Of a stretch of 64,000 bases of DNA, positions 51,076 through 62,762 are shown piece by piece. Source of the DNA: Ptychodera flava (Eukaryota > Hemichordata > Enteropneusta > Ptychoderidae); assembly GCF_041260155.1 (NCBI RefSeq), contig NC_091942.1:15942001-16006000 (forward strand), in the 5' to 3' direction. The notes beneath the pieces were generated by a model. It worked only from the letters and a program-made list of their open reading frames with translations. It did not search any database and was not told the DNA's origin. The position numbers and the translations under genes are program-made. Each line of letters begins with the position of its first letter. Position 1 is the stretch's first letter.

Positions 51076-51424
51076 AGTTTAGGTGTTATGCACCTCAAAA
51101 GTGAGAACTTCAAATTTTGCTCAAACTTTCTGCAGTGAATCTTTAAACTATACTCTCACCAAATTTTAATAAAGATCAGGGGTCAAAATGCATAAATAGG
51201 CACTAGAGAAACAAATTACCTAACACTTGCCAATATTTGAAATGGAAAATGACCATCATCCCATGTTTATAACTCTAATGGAAAAAATAAAGTTTTCAAA
51301 AAACTAGAACAGTGAAAATTTTTCGTACTCCATAAGCTTTAAAATGGTAGATCAAAGTGGTAGATCAGAAAAGAATTGTAAAAAATTGAGAGTCCAGCTA
51401 TTTGTCCCCAGGCACATTCTACCT
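51076..51424 (-). repeat. TTAAGGTA element, copy E
   Basis: Runs from GTTATGCACCTCAAAAGT to CAGGCACATTCTACCT with the family core in between (GGCACTAGAGAAACAAATTA). It lies 18 bp left of the short repeat that received the piggyBac insertion. Confidence 0.78.
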
Positions 51425-51940
51425 CAGAGATCTCGGTTGACGTAACCCTTTCACCACCATGGTTTGGCCCAAACCCATTGTTATCAATGGGGAACGTGGA
51501 CCTCTTTACCCCTTTCCTGCCAAGTCGGTGAAAATCCGCTTGAAATTCGGTGTAGCTAGAATCTGAGCAGCCACGGCCGTTATCCTGCCAAGGCGGTGGA
51601 AATCGGGCTACTTTTTGGTACCCCCTTTCCTGCCTAGTCGACGGAACTACGTGTAGCAAACCCTTGCTCGCGCTAGGGGTCGTTCGAGGACAGGTTTTGG
51701 GCGAGGAACGGCGTTTGCTCTCGAAATGGGTTCACAGAGAGTCCAAGGACAGGGAAAGGTGCGGAAGCTACCCAGCCAGTCCCCCACCCCGGTGGGGGAC
51801 TGGTTTTTTTTTTGGGGACGAGTAGCGTACTTGGCAGGTTAGCACGTTGACGTATTCTAGCGGAGTTTGGGGTAACTTGGCTCTGAGGCACTACATAGAT
51901 TGCGGCCGAAATTGACCGTCTCGGCAACGCTAATCTGTAA

Positions 51941-52186
51941 GGCAACCGCCTAAGACCGCCTCAGCTGGCGGTGCAATTTTTTGCCAATGGTGCGAGACAA
52001 AAATCACGGACTGGTCCTGATTGACAGGAAGTGCGGACGGATTTGACGGACTCTGCTTTCTCGAAGGCAACCGCCTAAGACCGCCTCAGCTGGCGGTGCA
52101 ATTTTTTGCCAATGGTGCGAGACGAAAATCACGGACTTGGTCCTGATTGACGGGAAGTGCGGACGGATTTGACGGACTCGGCTTGA
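51941..52186 (+). repeat. Tandem duplication in the piggyBac left arm
   Basis: Two nearly identical units of 125 bp, beginning GGCAACCGCCTAAGACCGCC at 51941 and 52066. Few differences are visible, so the duplication is recent or the unit is maintained. Non-coding. Confidence 0.9.
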
Positions 52187-53291
52187 TTAGTCCCTGACAT
52201 GGAACTGATCCGAATGGACTTGAGCGACATTTGTGAAGGGTAACCACCGCTTTTAACCGACTTGTTACCTTCTCGAAAAGACTACCCACTCAGATGTCGG
52301 ACGTTGTCGGCTGCACTTGGCTCTAGACGTTCAAGCCGTGCAACGAAACACACCGCCTCAGCCTTGCCATTCAGGAACATGGCCTCAAAATTTGATACCA
52401 TTGTTCACCGACTTGGCGGCTGCGGTTAGGTGCGTGAACCGTTGTTCACCGACTTGTTACGCCTATGTTGTCCCTGTGAAGTTCGGCTAACGGCCGAGTC
52501 TAACGGGAGTTGGCAGACCTGTGTTTGGTTTATACCGTAGTATGACCGACTCAGGTAGAGGTACCTGTCGGTATATTCCGAGTTTTACGCACTCGGGCGT
52601 CAATGACGGGTCGTCATCACCGCTGATGACGTAGACGTGCTGGCCACGTTATTTGAAGGAGCCATGTTTGCCCAACGGACGAGGCCGAGACAGCCGTTGA
52701 CAATTTTGGCATCCTTCATCTTTGACCGCCTTAGTTGGGTAAGCCGCTCGGCAGGCGACGGTTATGACCTAAACAAGCCGCTGAAGCACTGTTCGTTGCC
52801 GTACAAGAACGAGACGGCCAGTCCATTACTGCTTAATGGGCAATCTGTCGGGTTGGCTTGTCACCGACTTGGATGACAATACGCCCTGCGCAGGCGTACT
52901 TAGAAGGGACATGAGGTTAAAGATACGGGTTTCCCACCCGTACTAAACATGGGCTTGGGGCAACGTCCTTGGGTGGCAGGTGCGCATGCCACGTACCCAG
53001 CTGGACGGAATGTCAAGTTGAGATGCTAATGACATTGACTATGTTATGCTAAGTGCTCGATTGATTTGCATCGCAAATGAGTATTATTAGCATATCAAAT
53101 GGTGCGGACAGGCAATTTACATGACGGGTAGGAATGTCAGCGCCGGTTGGTGGACTGATTGCCGTAGGTCCATTATAATAACAGGTGAGCATGCATATAT
53201 TAACACCCCTGCGTCCAATCATGTCCAGGGCTTTGTTTCCCTGTGGCTTTAAAAGGGAGGGACCTGCTAGTCTGTCGACACTGTTCCAGAC

Positions 53292-55768
53292 ATGAGCTTG
53301 ACGGACCGCAAAAGTTTTCTGAAGGCGAGCAGACGACTGAAGCTCAAAGATGCAGAGTCTCCGGGCGGTAGTGGTAGCGATCGTTGTGATGTCCCTAGTA
53401 AACGTTCTAAGAAGTCGGGCAAGAAATGCTCCCGTAAGGCGAAGCCATCTCCGGCTGAAAAACCCAGTGGTAAGCGTAAATGTAAGACCGATCGTTCTGC
53501 CGATGAGGATGATGACGGGTCACCGGTTGCCAGTGGTTCTCACCCGGCTGCTCCGGGAGAGACTACTCACCTGCAGAGACTACATCTGCTCTTGTGGGAG
53601 ATACTTCACCTGCACAGACTACGTCTGCTGCTGCTAGTGAGACAGTGAGTAATGAGACGGCTGATGCCATTGGTTCTCCCCCGGCTGCTCCGGGAGAGAC
53701 ACCACCTGTTGCTACTATGAGCCCTCATCCTGCGTCAGGAGAGGTTCCTGTGCCCAGTGCGAAAGAGCTTGAGTCCTCGTCATCAGCAGAGGCTGCCGAG
53801 CCCGCTCCTGCCATAGTTTCGTGTGCTGCGATGTCCCCGCCGAAAAAGATAGTGCGGAGGGTTCGTTATCAGGATAGCCCACCTGATTTTGAGCCAGATA
53901 TGATCCTTGATGCCGCTACGGGCGAGTTCAGGCCCAGACGCCCAGACGACGGTGATATCACCGCTGAGTCCGACTCGGAGGTTGACGAGGATGCGGCAGA
54001 GGACGATGACTTTTATGACAGGCAGTACGTAGGTGAGGCAAGCTCTGACGACGATGATGACGTTGCTGCTGTGTTGGCGGAGGACGACACACCTCCTGTC
54101 TGGCGTATGTCGGAGACTACCGATGCTAATATATTTGAGGAGACCGATTTTGACCATGAGAGAGGACCGACTTTCACCTTGCCCAGCCACGCCCGTGAGC
54201 TCGATTACTTTTTTAAGTTTATTCCAGCTACACTGATCAGATTGGCCAAGGACGAGACTAATAAATACGCCAAATTCCACCAGCGACATATCGCTAGGAA
54301 AATAGATAAATACTGGCGTAACGCTGACTACCGAGAGGTGCAGGCGTTCATTGGCGTCTTAGTCTGTATGGGTATCGACCGTAAATCATCAGTGGAGGAT
54401 TATTGGTCTAGCGATCCCTTTCTGAGAAACCAGGGTATTTCTACTGTGATTACCCGCAGTCGCTTTCAGCAGCTTATGCGATACTTTCATCTGGCAGACC
54501 CAGAGAACGATCCACGTCGTGATCCTGATGAGGCACGCCGCCGACGTCGGTGTCAGGAGGATCCCCTGTATAAAATCAATCCATGGATGGAGCCCATAGT
54601 TGACCGGTGCGTAAATAATTATAAGATGGGTAGAGAGATCTCCATCGACGAGGGCATGGTGCGATTTAAGGGCCGTTCTAAATTTAAGCAGAGATTACCG
54701 CATAAGCCTGATCGAGACGGTTTCAAGATATGGCAGCTGTGCGACTCCACCACTGCATACATAGCTAACTTTGCACCGTACCTAGGTGTGAAATATCGGG
54801 ATCGGACTGATGGGAGACGGCAGGAGCGAGGTGTGGTGAAAAGAATTACGATGGAGCTGGTCCAGCCATTCTGTGGATATAATCACAGCCTATTCTGTGA
54901 TAGCCTGTTTAGCACGGTCGTTACTGCTAGAGAGCTGATGGAGACCGGGATCTACATGGTCGGGAGTTTCAACCGCCGTAATCGTCGCACCATGCCCCCT
55001 CAATTAATTCCGCCGGGTAAGAGGAAGCGCCTTCCTCTGTCTGTTTGGGATATGAAAGCCACGACCAGAACGGACTCTCGTCTTAACATCACTGCTTATC
55101 AGGATAGTAACGCTCAGGTGCTGATCTTGAATACGGTCTATCCACCCTTGGAGTGCGTGCCAGTGGGGGAGGGAGATGAGCGGCGACAAGTGCCTCTGTC
55201 GCTGTATAATTATCGCCGGTACATGGGAGGCGTCGACCGAGCCAACCAGAAGCGCAAGTACTTTCACACTGGGCGCAAGAACCACAGATGGTGGACATAT
55301 CTGGCATGTTACCTGATTGATGTTGCCCTGGTAAATGCATATATATGCTTCAAGCATGTACACCCTGATAGTAAGCTGACCCATAAGATGTTTCATCTGC
55401 GTGTCGGGAAACAACTCATTGGCGGTTATTGTGGGCGATCGCAGCCCAGTGTGAGAGAGGTCGAGGCCACTGTTTCTCTTGCCTCGTACATCAATCCACA
55501 AAATCAGCCGATGCACGTTGTCAGCCGTTTGGAGGGGCGGCAGAAATGCTGTAAAGTATGTAGCAGAGAGGGTAAGACCACTGCGAGCGGACGACTGTCT
55601 GAGACGTCCAAAGGATGTAGTCTGTGAGGGGTTCATCTTCACGAGGGCGAGTGTTTTGCGGCTTTTCATCATCGCATGATGCTACGAGGTAAGAGGAGCA
55701 TTGGCGTGCAGACCTCTACTCACACAGCCCTGACGACACCCATCAGCAAGAGAACCCGACGTAAATAA
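53292..55768 (+). pseudogene. piggyBac transposase, nearly intact
   Basis: The DDE transposase of a cut-and-paste element. An ATG at 53292 opens a basic, serine-rich N terminus (MSLTDRKSFLKASRRLKLK). A one-base slip near 53560, within Pro/Thr/Ala repeats, moves the frame; the main frame then runs to a TGA at 55625. An acidic segment precedes the catalytic domain. Catalytic aspartates: SIDEGMVRFKGRS (Asp at 54647), FCDSLFST (Asp at 54899) and MGGVDRANQ (Asp at 55235). The N-terminal core ELDYFFKFIPATLI and the C-terminal KYFHTGRKNHRWWTYLACYL are typical of PGBD4-like proteins. The terminal cysteine-rich finger begins CCKVC. After the TGA the same frame continues with GVHLHEGECFAAFHH and a basic tail PISKRTRRK before TAA at 55766, so the TGA occupies the place of a cysteine codon. 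A TTTAAAAGG box at 53249 may be its TATA. With both changes the copy is probably inactive or close to it. Confidence 0.9.
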
Positions 55769-55894
55769 CGGACAGGGGACAGCTTCGCCTAACAGTGGCT
55801 TGACTGTATTCTGAACACGGACCATGATCACATTTTGAGCACGGTTGTGCCGTTTGTTTGTGCTTTACGATCCCGCTGATTGTAAATTGAAACA

Positions 55895-56242
55895 CGGATT
55901 ATTTTGTACAATCCCCCGATTGTAATCTTTGTAACACGGACCATGCACTCGGACGTCGAGACAGACTCTGAGATTTATTATTCGGCATAATGTAAATTAT
56001 TCCGAATAAAATACTATCTATGGATCGCATATTTTCGTTTTGTTTTGTTTTGTTTAGACGGATTATTTTGTACAATTCCCCCTATTATAATTTTTGAAAC
56101 ACGGATCTGCCACCCCGATTGTAATTTTTGAAACACGGACCATGCACTCGGACGTCAAGACAGACTCCGAGATTTATTGTTCGGCATAATGTAAATTATT
56201 CCCGAATAAAATACTATCTATGGATCGCATATTTTCGTTTGT
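55895..56242 (+). repeat. Direct duplication in the piggyBac right arm
   Basis: A block starting CGGATTATTTTGTACAAT at 55895 recurs at 56059, and both end with ATGGATCGCATATTTTCG. Each copy carries AATAAA (56005 and 56205), so the transposase transcript has two alternative poly(A) signals. The second copy has an extra short internal repeat (CGGATCTGCCACCCCGATTG). Confidence 0.88.
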
Positions 56243-59200
56243 TTTGTTTTTACCCCCACTTTCGTTTTTGGCAGATCCGTAAGGACGCTATAGTAATGGA
56301 TGAACGTGCGTTGTATCACGTGGGAGGGGCACAGCCCAACGGAGGCTGTGCTCGTGCGACGTAGACGTTGTACCAACCATCTGTCGTTGGGGTTAGTGCA
56401 TAGAGCAGTTGCACTGTCCAGAGCTAAGGTGGTACAAAACTGCACCTTAGTACAACTGCACAACTAACGTGTTAGGAAACGGTAACACTAACGAGCTAAG
56501 TGTTCACTGAACTGGCCAAACTACGTACACGCCTTCCTTCAATGGCGGAACTATGTCGTTGACACTACGTCAAAGCAGACTGCAATGTGCGACTCTTCCA
56601 AGTCGTTCAAAGTACGTGGCCAAGTGACACAACCCAGGGGAAACAGGACAGGTTTGAGGGTGCTCCCGCACCCATAGCACTAACCCCTGGGTCTTCTACT
56701 AACCCACGAGAGAGGTGACGTTTCCCCGGTGTGTGGCCGTGCGTGCCGGCGAACGAGCTTTACTTCCGCGAAAGTAAGCTAGAAAAGGGCATAAAAGTGC
56801 ACGTCCCCCGGGGCAAACAACGCCCGTGACCTCGTCATTTTCTGGACACAACCTCATCAGCGGTTGCCCCTCTATACGGGCATGCAAAAATTTTTGAAGT
56901 CTAACACGTATATGGTCGGTAATCGTACCCCGAAAATGCGGTATTTTCCCGCCAAATGCCTGGCAGGAAAGCGTGCAGGAGAGCCTATCTTCTGTAGACA
57001 CGGAAAAGGGGGCCGGTTTTGACCGACTTGGCAGGATAACGGACAGGGGCGCTCGGCAGGAAAAGGGTTACAGGGAATTGGGGTGAACAGGTTAACCATA
57101 TCTTGATATGTGTAACAGATATTTTGCTGCTTCATAAAGTTAGATGTGGTTGATGCCTTTGTCAATACCACAGTGGTCAGTCTGGATATTTTGACTTGCT
57201 CCATTCCCATGGAGGCCGTATGTTTTTCACTGTGTATTGAAAAGTAATATTTAGTAGTATGTAATGCCCACATACAGGTTGTTGCCCACTGAACTGATCA
57301 TGCAGATGAATTAACACAAGAATGAATTACTTCTGACAAAGAATATATAAAGTGTATGCGTATTTGAAAATAAAATCTGTGTGAGCTATATGTTAAATAC
57401 AAGTTTCCTTTTATGGTCATGTGCGTGAAATTAGACTTAGGAAGATCTCGCATAGTTGTATATTCTTGATAGTTGAATGTGTTAGCTGTATTTCTTTCAC
57501 TAATTTGCAAAATTTCGGAGCAATTTTTTTTAACCAAAGTAATGTTCATGCTTGTGCATTCACTCATGATGGTGAGGAAATCCACAAGGAAAGGAGAGAG
57601 TGCCAGTGGCATTGTGTACTGTACAATTCCATATGTATTGAGTCAAAACTAGTCACGATGTGACTTGACTGTGATGCTAGTCTTAACAAACAAAAGGGCA
57701 CAGGGGAATGTTAACAGCCTACTGCAGGACTTGTTTAATAAGAGATTTCTTTGATAAAAGGGTACTGTGTCAAATTCTGTTTTCTTATCAATCAGATCAA
57801 TCAAAGTGGGCCATATACTATCATATTTTCTTATTGATCACAATCGGAGTGGGCCATATACTATGTAGGATTTTTTATGCAATAATCTACTGAGAGACAG
57901 AGATGACTGAAAACTTATTCGTAAATCAAAGTCCAGCCGCCATACCAACAGCTCTACAGTACCAGTGTTGTGCGTAGTGACCCAATTATGTTTCTTTAAT
58001 AGCTTTTATTGTGATTTCCTTTTGAAATGTGTCTTTGACCAGAGATTTATGTATGACCCCATGCCCTACAAATGCCTTGTGACGTACAATTATTTGTTAA
58101 TGTCGTGATGGTGGGGGAAAGGTAGAGAGGGTTTTGTGCCTGCAGTTAGATCATTAAAATTCAATTATTAATATATTTACTGTAATACTCAATACTGAAA
58201 AAAAATTGATATCTTCCACAAAATTTTTTAGGAAATGCCTATCGTTGCAATACTTCAACCAGATTTGAGCAAACTCTTTTGTGGTGTGTAGTTTTTCTCA
58301 CTCACAAAGTGACGTTAAAGATTAATATCAATGACGTATTTAATAGATTATCAACATTATGAAAAAATATGTATTACTTCGCTGTACAACGTATACGCCT
58401 GGCCTCTCATTAAAGGCTCACTCTATTTTCCGTCATTATCAAATCTATCGGTACCGGTATTGCGTTGAGTGTTGCTAATATGTACAGTTCAATGTTGATC
58501 AGACTGTTCCGCATTGACAAATCTCCTACGTATACATGACCATGAAGAATCGGTGAAATATGCTGTGAATGTTGACACAGTTCTCCAGAGTTTCTCATCT
58601 TTCCAGTGGCATTTTGACATTGTGATGTCGTGCTTCATGAGTGAGCATTTTAATAACCCTTTAAGCACCAAAGTCATTTTTTGCTGCCTTTATAACTGTA
58701 AGCTAGACAATATTTTTCAGATTTTTCCAAAATTTTGATCAAAAACTGTAGCCAATTAAAAGCTATATTCATTGGTCCAAAATTGGCAAAAAAATCACAA
58801 AATATCATGAAAATGTTTAAAATTTTGCACTAAAATTTTTGATTTTACAGGAAAATTTACGGCACTCAAAGGGTTAATTTGTTGGTACTGGTAGAGTGAA
58901 CGTACGTGCTCAATGTAATGAAACTGGATGAGTTGACTGTCCGTAGTGAAAGTATTATAGTTTGCTGCAGTTTCCAAAATGGCTCTCAACACCTCTCGCT
59001 GTAATGTAGTTGAAAATGACAAATCTATTTGCATAAATTTGAATACATCTCAACATGATCATCAAAACCACTGATCACATTATGTGATGTGTGAAGGAGT
59101 GGTACCTTCTTCATTTGTTTCTATAGTGGTGTATGTTTGCAGATTTTTGTCACATTGGCATTGATAATTGCCTGAACAAGTCTCTCAACTCATTCTAGTA

Positions 59201-60542
59201 TATTTATGATCATCTCTGAAGGCTCCAGAATGGGTAAATAAGAATTGTAACTTGCAAATTAGTGTTTTATTAGAAAGTTCACATATTCTATCATCTCCAT
59301 TAAGCCTATGTGAATGAAATCATAGATTAAAGTTGACCCGGATATGTTCTGAGATTCTGAGAAAAAAAATGACTGGTGCATTTCGTATTACCATTCTATT
59401 TCCATTCCTGTAAAATTTTGAATAAAATCCAATCTGTGGCACTGTGGAAGTAGCTTCATTAAGATATTTGTTTCTGCAGATTCATGGAGCATGCAGCCTC
59501 TTCTTGTTCAGACAGTTACTATGAGCTGGCGTGGGTGTAATCAGTTTGTTCCAGATCACTGCGTACAGCTGATTACATTCAGGTAGTTCCCCTTCCTTTT
59601 GTCCGCTAATGGATTCCTGTATTCCAATCCATCGCCCATTTTTCCATCATTATCCTTATTTCCCTGAGGGATGTGCAGGAAAAAAATGGGAATGCATCAA
59701 ATGCTTTTGTAGACAGGTATTTCATTGGAATAGCGTGATTTCAAATCATGGCTGGTGTGAAAGATTTGTCATACAGACACTGGAATGAAAATAGTTTTAT
59801 GTGAGATTTGCCACTGTAAAGCTCTGCCTCCCATGTCATTATTATGTCATAATCCTGACCTCTGACCTTCTCTTCCAAGTTGCCTTGGTGAACATACTCA
59901 TCTTACCTGGGTGCAATCATTAAATTTACACTCATGTTCCTAACAGTGTCAGTGGTAATGTTACTTTAATTCAAAAATTTACATTCAAGAGGCCCAAGCA
60001 CTAAGCCTCCGGTATTACTGATGCATTCATCACCGCTCTATTCATGTGAAATGCTGTCTATCTGGAAAAGGCGCCAGTCTTCAAGCAGCCTCAGCTGTTG
60101 GTTTTAGAGGATGAATTCAATCTCTGAATTCCCTGTGAATAGAACACAACATAAAGGTTGCGGTGCATAATAATTGAAATTAAATGTTCGCCCATGGATG
60201 GGGTCTATGTCTGGCAAAGAATACAAATGATAGATACTTATTGCGAATATCTTTTTAAGTCATTCTGAATTTCTGTTCACATTACTGGAGAATATATCTG
60301 TGGCTCAAAGTTAAATGACTATTAGGCAAAGCTATTAGTTTGGGCATCATTTTGTCTGCATAAGTTAGCATGAAATAGTTTTCCCGTCTTCGCCTGCTTG
60401 TCTTTGTGAAAATTCAATATTGAAAATAAATTGAAAAGTTCATTTTTCTCCTGGAGTTAAGCCATTTTTGAATTTCAAAAAATGGCAAATTTTATATAAT
60501 CAGTTTCTCTAGTACCAAAATGTGCAAGGTGACCCCTGATGT

Positions 60543-61092
60543 TTAACCAACCCTTTAAAGCCGCACTTTTCAATCCCTGGTTCTCGCATTAGTGGAGTTC
60601 TCCTCCCAGTCAAACACATGGCCAGTACGATGTTTGATTTCTATAACATTAATTACACAAACTGATTTCAATCTTTTGTCACCTTTTGCTAATCCGGCAA
60701 ACAGAGCTTATATAATCGTTTGATTGACGGTCCGGTTCAAATTGCCAACAGTCATTTATTCCCCAGCACCACACGCGAATTTCCTTAAAAAACGTCTTCC
60801 AGTCACGTTAGAATTTGAATATAACCACTGAGTTCGATCGGCAGCAGCTTCGTGCTGACTGCTTGGCAGTCTGTCAGCGTTTTTGCGCTCGGAAAAAACT
60901 AAAAAGTGGCATTTTCTGGATCGTGTGCCCTCATGTTATCTGCTTGGTGTCCACTTACACAATGAACGCCGCCATAGGTTGGCGCCCTTTTAAAGGGAGG
61001 CTCCGCCTTTAACCACCATGGTTTGGCCAAAACCCACTGTTATCAATGCTCTTTGTGGACCTTTTCACAGGAAATGGGGGTGAATAGGTTAA
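60543..61092. mobile_element. Insertion inside TTAAGGTA copy F
   Basis: Begins TTAACCAACCCTTTAAAGCC and ends GAATAGGTTAA. It includes an inner pair CCCTTTAAAG (60552) and CTTTTAAAGGG (60988), and at its right end the 84 bp repeat (61009-61092). It may be one TTAA-flanked element or two nested ones. No coding capacity seen. Confidence 0.5.
61009..61092 (+). repeat. 84 bp TTAACC repeat, uninterrupted copy
   Basis: TTAACCACCATGGTTTGG ... ACTGTTATCAATG ... GGGGGTGAATAGGTTAA. Short inverted ends (TTAACC/GGTTAA) and no coding capacity suggest a very small non-autonomous element. Confidence 0.75.
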
Positions 61093-61562
61093 AGTTTCTT
61101 TTAGGAAAGTCTGAGCAAAAGTGGATGTCTTTCAGTTTTGAGGCTCATCCTACCTTTCAGGATAACTTCAGTAAATTTCCTTGATTTGACTTGAGCTCAC
61201 AACCGAAAGACAAAGGTACCTTCTTACCTTGTAATGTCAATCACTCAAAATGTCATCACCTCAAAATGTCCCTATACAAATATACTGCCAGTAAAGAACA
61301 TAATTTCAGTTGTTCAAGTAATAGTGTAACTAGGAGTAATTTTTACAAGTAGAAAGTCTCCAGCATTGTTGAAAATCAATCGTGTGGATACAATGGCAAG
61401 TGATGAAATAATCATTGCATTGTTTGGGATATAGGTGGAAGTAGTACTGCGTTGTATAACCTTGATCTCACATACTGCTGAGCAGCTGATAAAACCTTTC
61501 TATGATTAGCAAGGATGACTAGCCAGGCAATACAAGGTTACCGCAGGAATTCTAATGGGCCA

Positions 61563-61740
61563 TGGTACAAACAAAACCACATGCACAAAGGCGCAAAGAA
61601 ATATGTGTATGTACATCCATACGTCCATAGCCGTTTGTGTACATGGGTTTGTTTGTACTTCCACCATGTTATCTGTAGGCGTACTGAGTCTGTAGAACAC
61701 CTTGTGTCCTTTTCACTCGGGAGTAGATGGAACCATGGAA
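61563..61740 (+). repeat. Dispersed hairpin repeat, copy 2
   Basis: GTACAAACAAAACCACATGC pairs with TTTGTGTACATGGGTTTG downstream, giving a foldback. The right half (ACTGAGTCTGTAGAACACC) matches the copy at 31362. Confidence 0.65.
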
Positions 61741-62031
61741 ATGGTTCAAACTACATGTAAAAAGGAGAGTGATTGACCAAGTTAAGAGCTCTTAATTGTT
61801 GTCTCCATTTCCGTTGACATTTGCAGTGTCATGCAAAGTTGGTGAATTAGCATGCATCAAATGAATGTGTTTTAAGCTTTCCACTGTGTAAAAAACCCTT
61901 TTTGTAGATCCAATCACAGCATGTAAAACAATGAGATAAGCAATGATATGCCTTGATAGGGAAAGTGCAGATCTCGGTTTCCTTTGTAATCGCCCATCTG
62001 ATTAGGATGTGTGTGTGTGGCACTGATGGGA

Positions 62032-62183
<152 letters not shown>

Positions 62184-62689
62184 AGGGTCATGTGATTTGG
62201 AATCAAGAGATCCTAGTCTTAAATTAAAATGAGAAATCCAAACCTTGTGTAAGGTGTTGACAGAGGTGCTGTGAATATGAAACTAATTTAATAAGTTTGT
62301 ACCATATCACGAACACGGGTAATCGTAGTTTTGCAGTCAGCCTGTAGTGACGTTTAGATAGATAATAATAAGGCCAAGGTGTCTAGGATTGATAGCCAAT
62401 GTCTCATCAATGATCACAAAAGATCCATGCCACCTAAGAATAAGATGTGCAGTCAGTCACTACTGATATCTTCCAACATGATGTGTTTGTAATTCATGAT
62501 GCAGTAGAGAATCACAAAAAATGTATGGCACTATTTCCACAGCATCCAGTTCTATTGCTGTGGGTCAGCAAAATTTATACTGTAAATAGCTTTATTTCAG
62601 TGTCCCTACTAGATGCTGTTTTGAAAAAATGCCTTTTGAAGTCTGACTCTGAGTGAGATATATTGTACATGATATAATGATGAGTGTAT

Positions 62690-62762
62690 GAGAGAGACAG
62701 ACAGACAGACAGAGAGATGTGTAGGGAATTGTTTATATCTCAGAGAGAGAGAGAGAGAGGGA
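62690..62762. repeat. (ACAG)n and (GA)n microsatellites
   Basis: GAGACAGACAGACAGACAGA near 62693 and a GA run near 62742. Confidence 0.85.

Larger units (their letters stand above)
51510..57067 (+). mobile_element. piggyBac DNA transposon, 5.56 kb
   Basis: The element starts CCCTTTCCTGCCAAGTCGG and ends with the reverse complement of CCCTTTTCCTGCCGAG, a terminal inverted repeat close to those of the Uribo-type vertebrate piggyBac elements. TTAC flanks both ends (51506-51509 and 57068-57071), a variant of the canonical TTAA target. Subterminal copies of TCCTGCCAAG occur near 51583 and inside the right end near 57035. It carries one transposase gene (53292-55768) with long non-coding arms of about 1.8 and 1.3 kb, making it longer than typical 2.5-3 kb family members. 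GC content is visibly higher than the host DNA. It sits within a short dispersed repeat inside ACO2 intron 3. Confidence 0.93.
51442..57096 (+). repeat. TTAACC repeat split by the piggyBac insertion
   Basis: Left part 51442-51509 (CACCACCATGGTTTGGCCC ... GGACCTCTTTAC) and right part 57068-57096 (TTACAGGGAATTGGGGTGAA ... GGTTAA). Together they reproduce the 30247 and 61009 copies with TTAC counted twice. Confidence 0.85.
60375..61157 (+). repeat. TTAAGGTA element, copy F, interrupted by an insertion
   Basis: The left part (about 60375-60546) contains TTTTTGAATTTCAAAAAATG and TTTCTCTAGTACCAAAATGT, then GGTGACCCCTGATGTTTAA. The right part resumes at about 61093 with GGAAAGTCTGAGCAAAAGT and ends near GAGGCTCATCCTACCTTT. 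The 546 bp between them is foreign to the family. Confidence 0.75.

Noticed and set aside
52637-52876. 79-residue ORF in the left arm of the piggyBac element
   Set aside because: No recognised motif, and length is unremarkable for GC-richer DNA.
55625-55627. TGA as a selenocysteine codon
   Set aside because: No selenocysteine insertion hairpin was noticed downstream, and piggyBac transposases are not known selenoproteins. A plain nonsense change is simpler.
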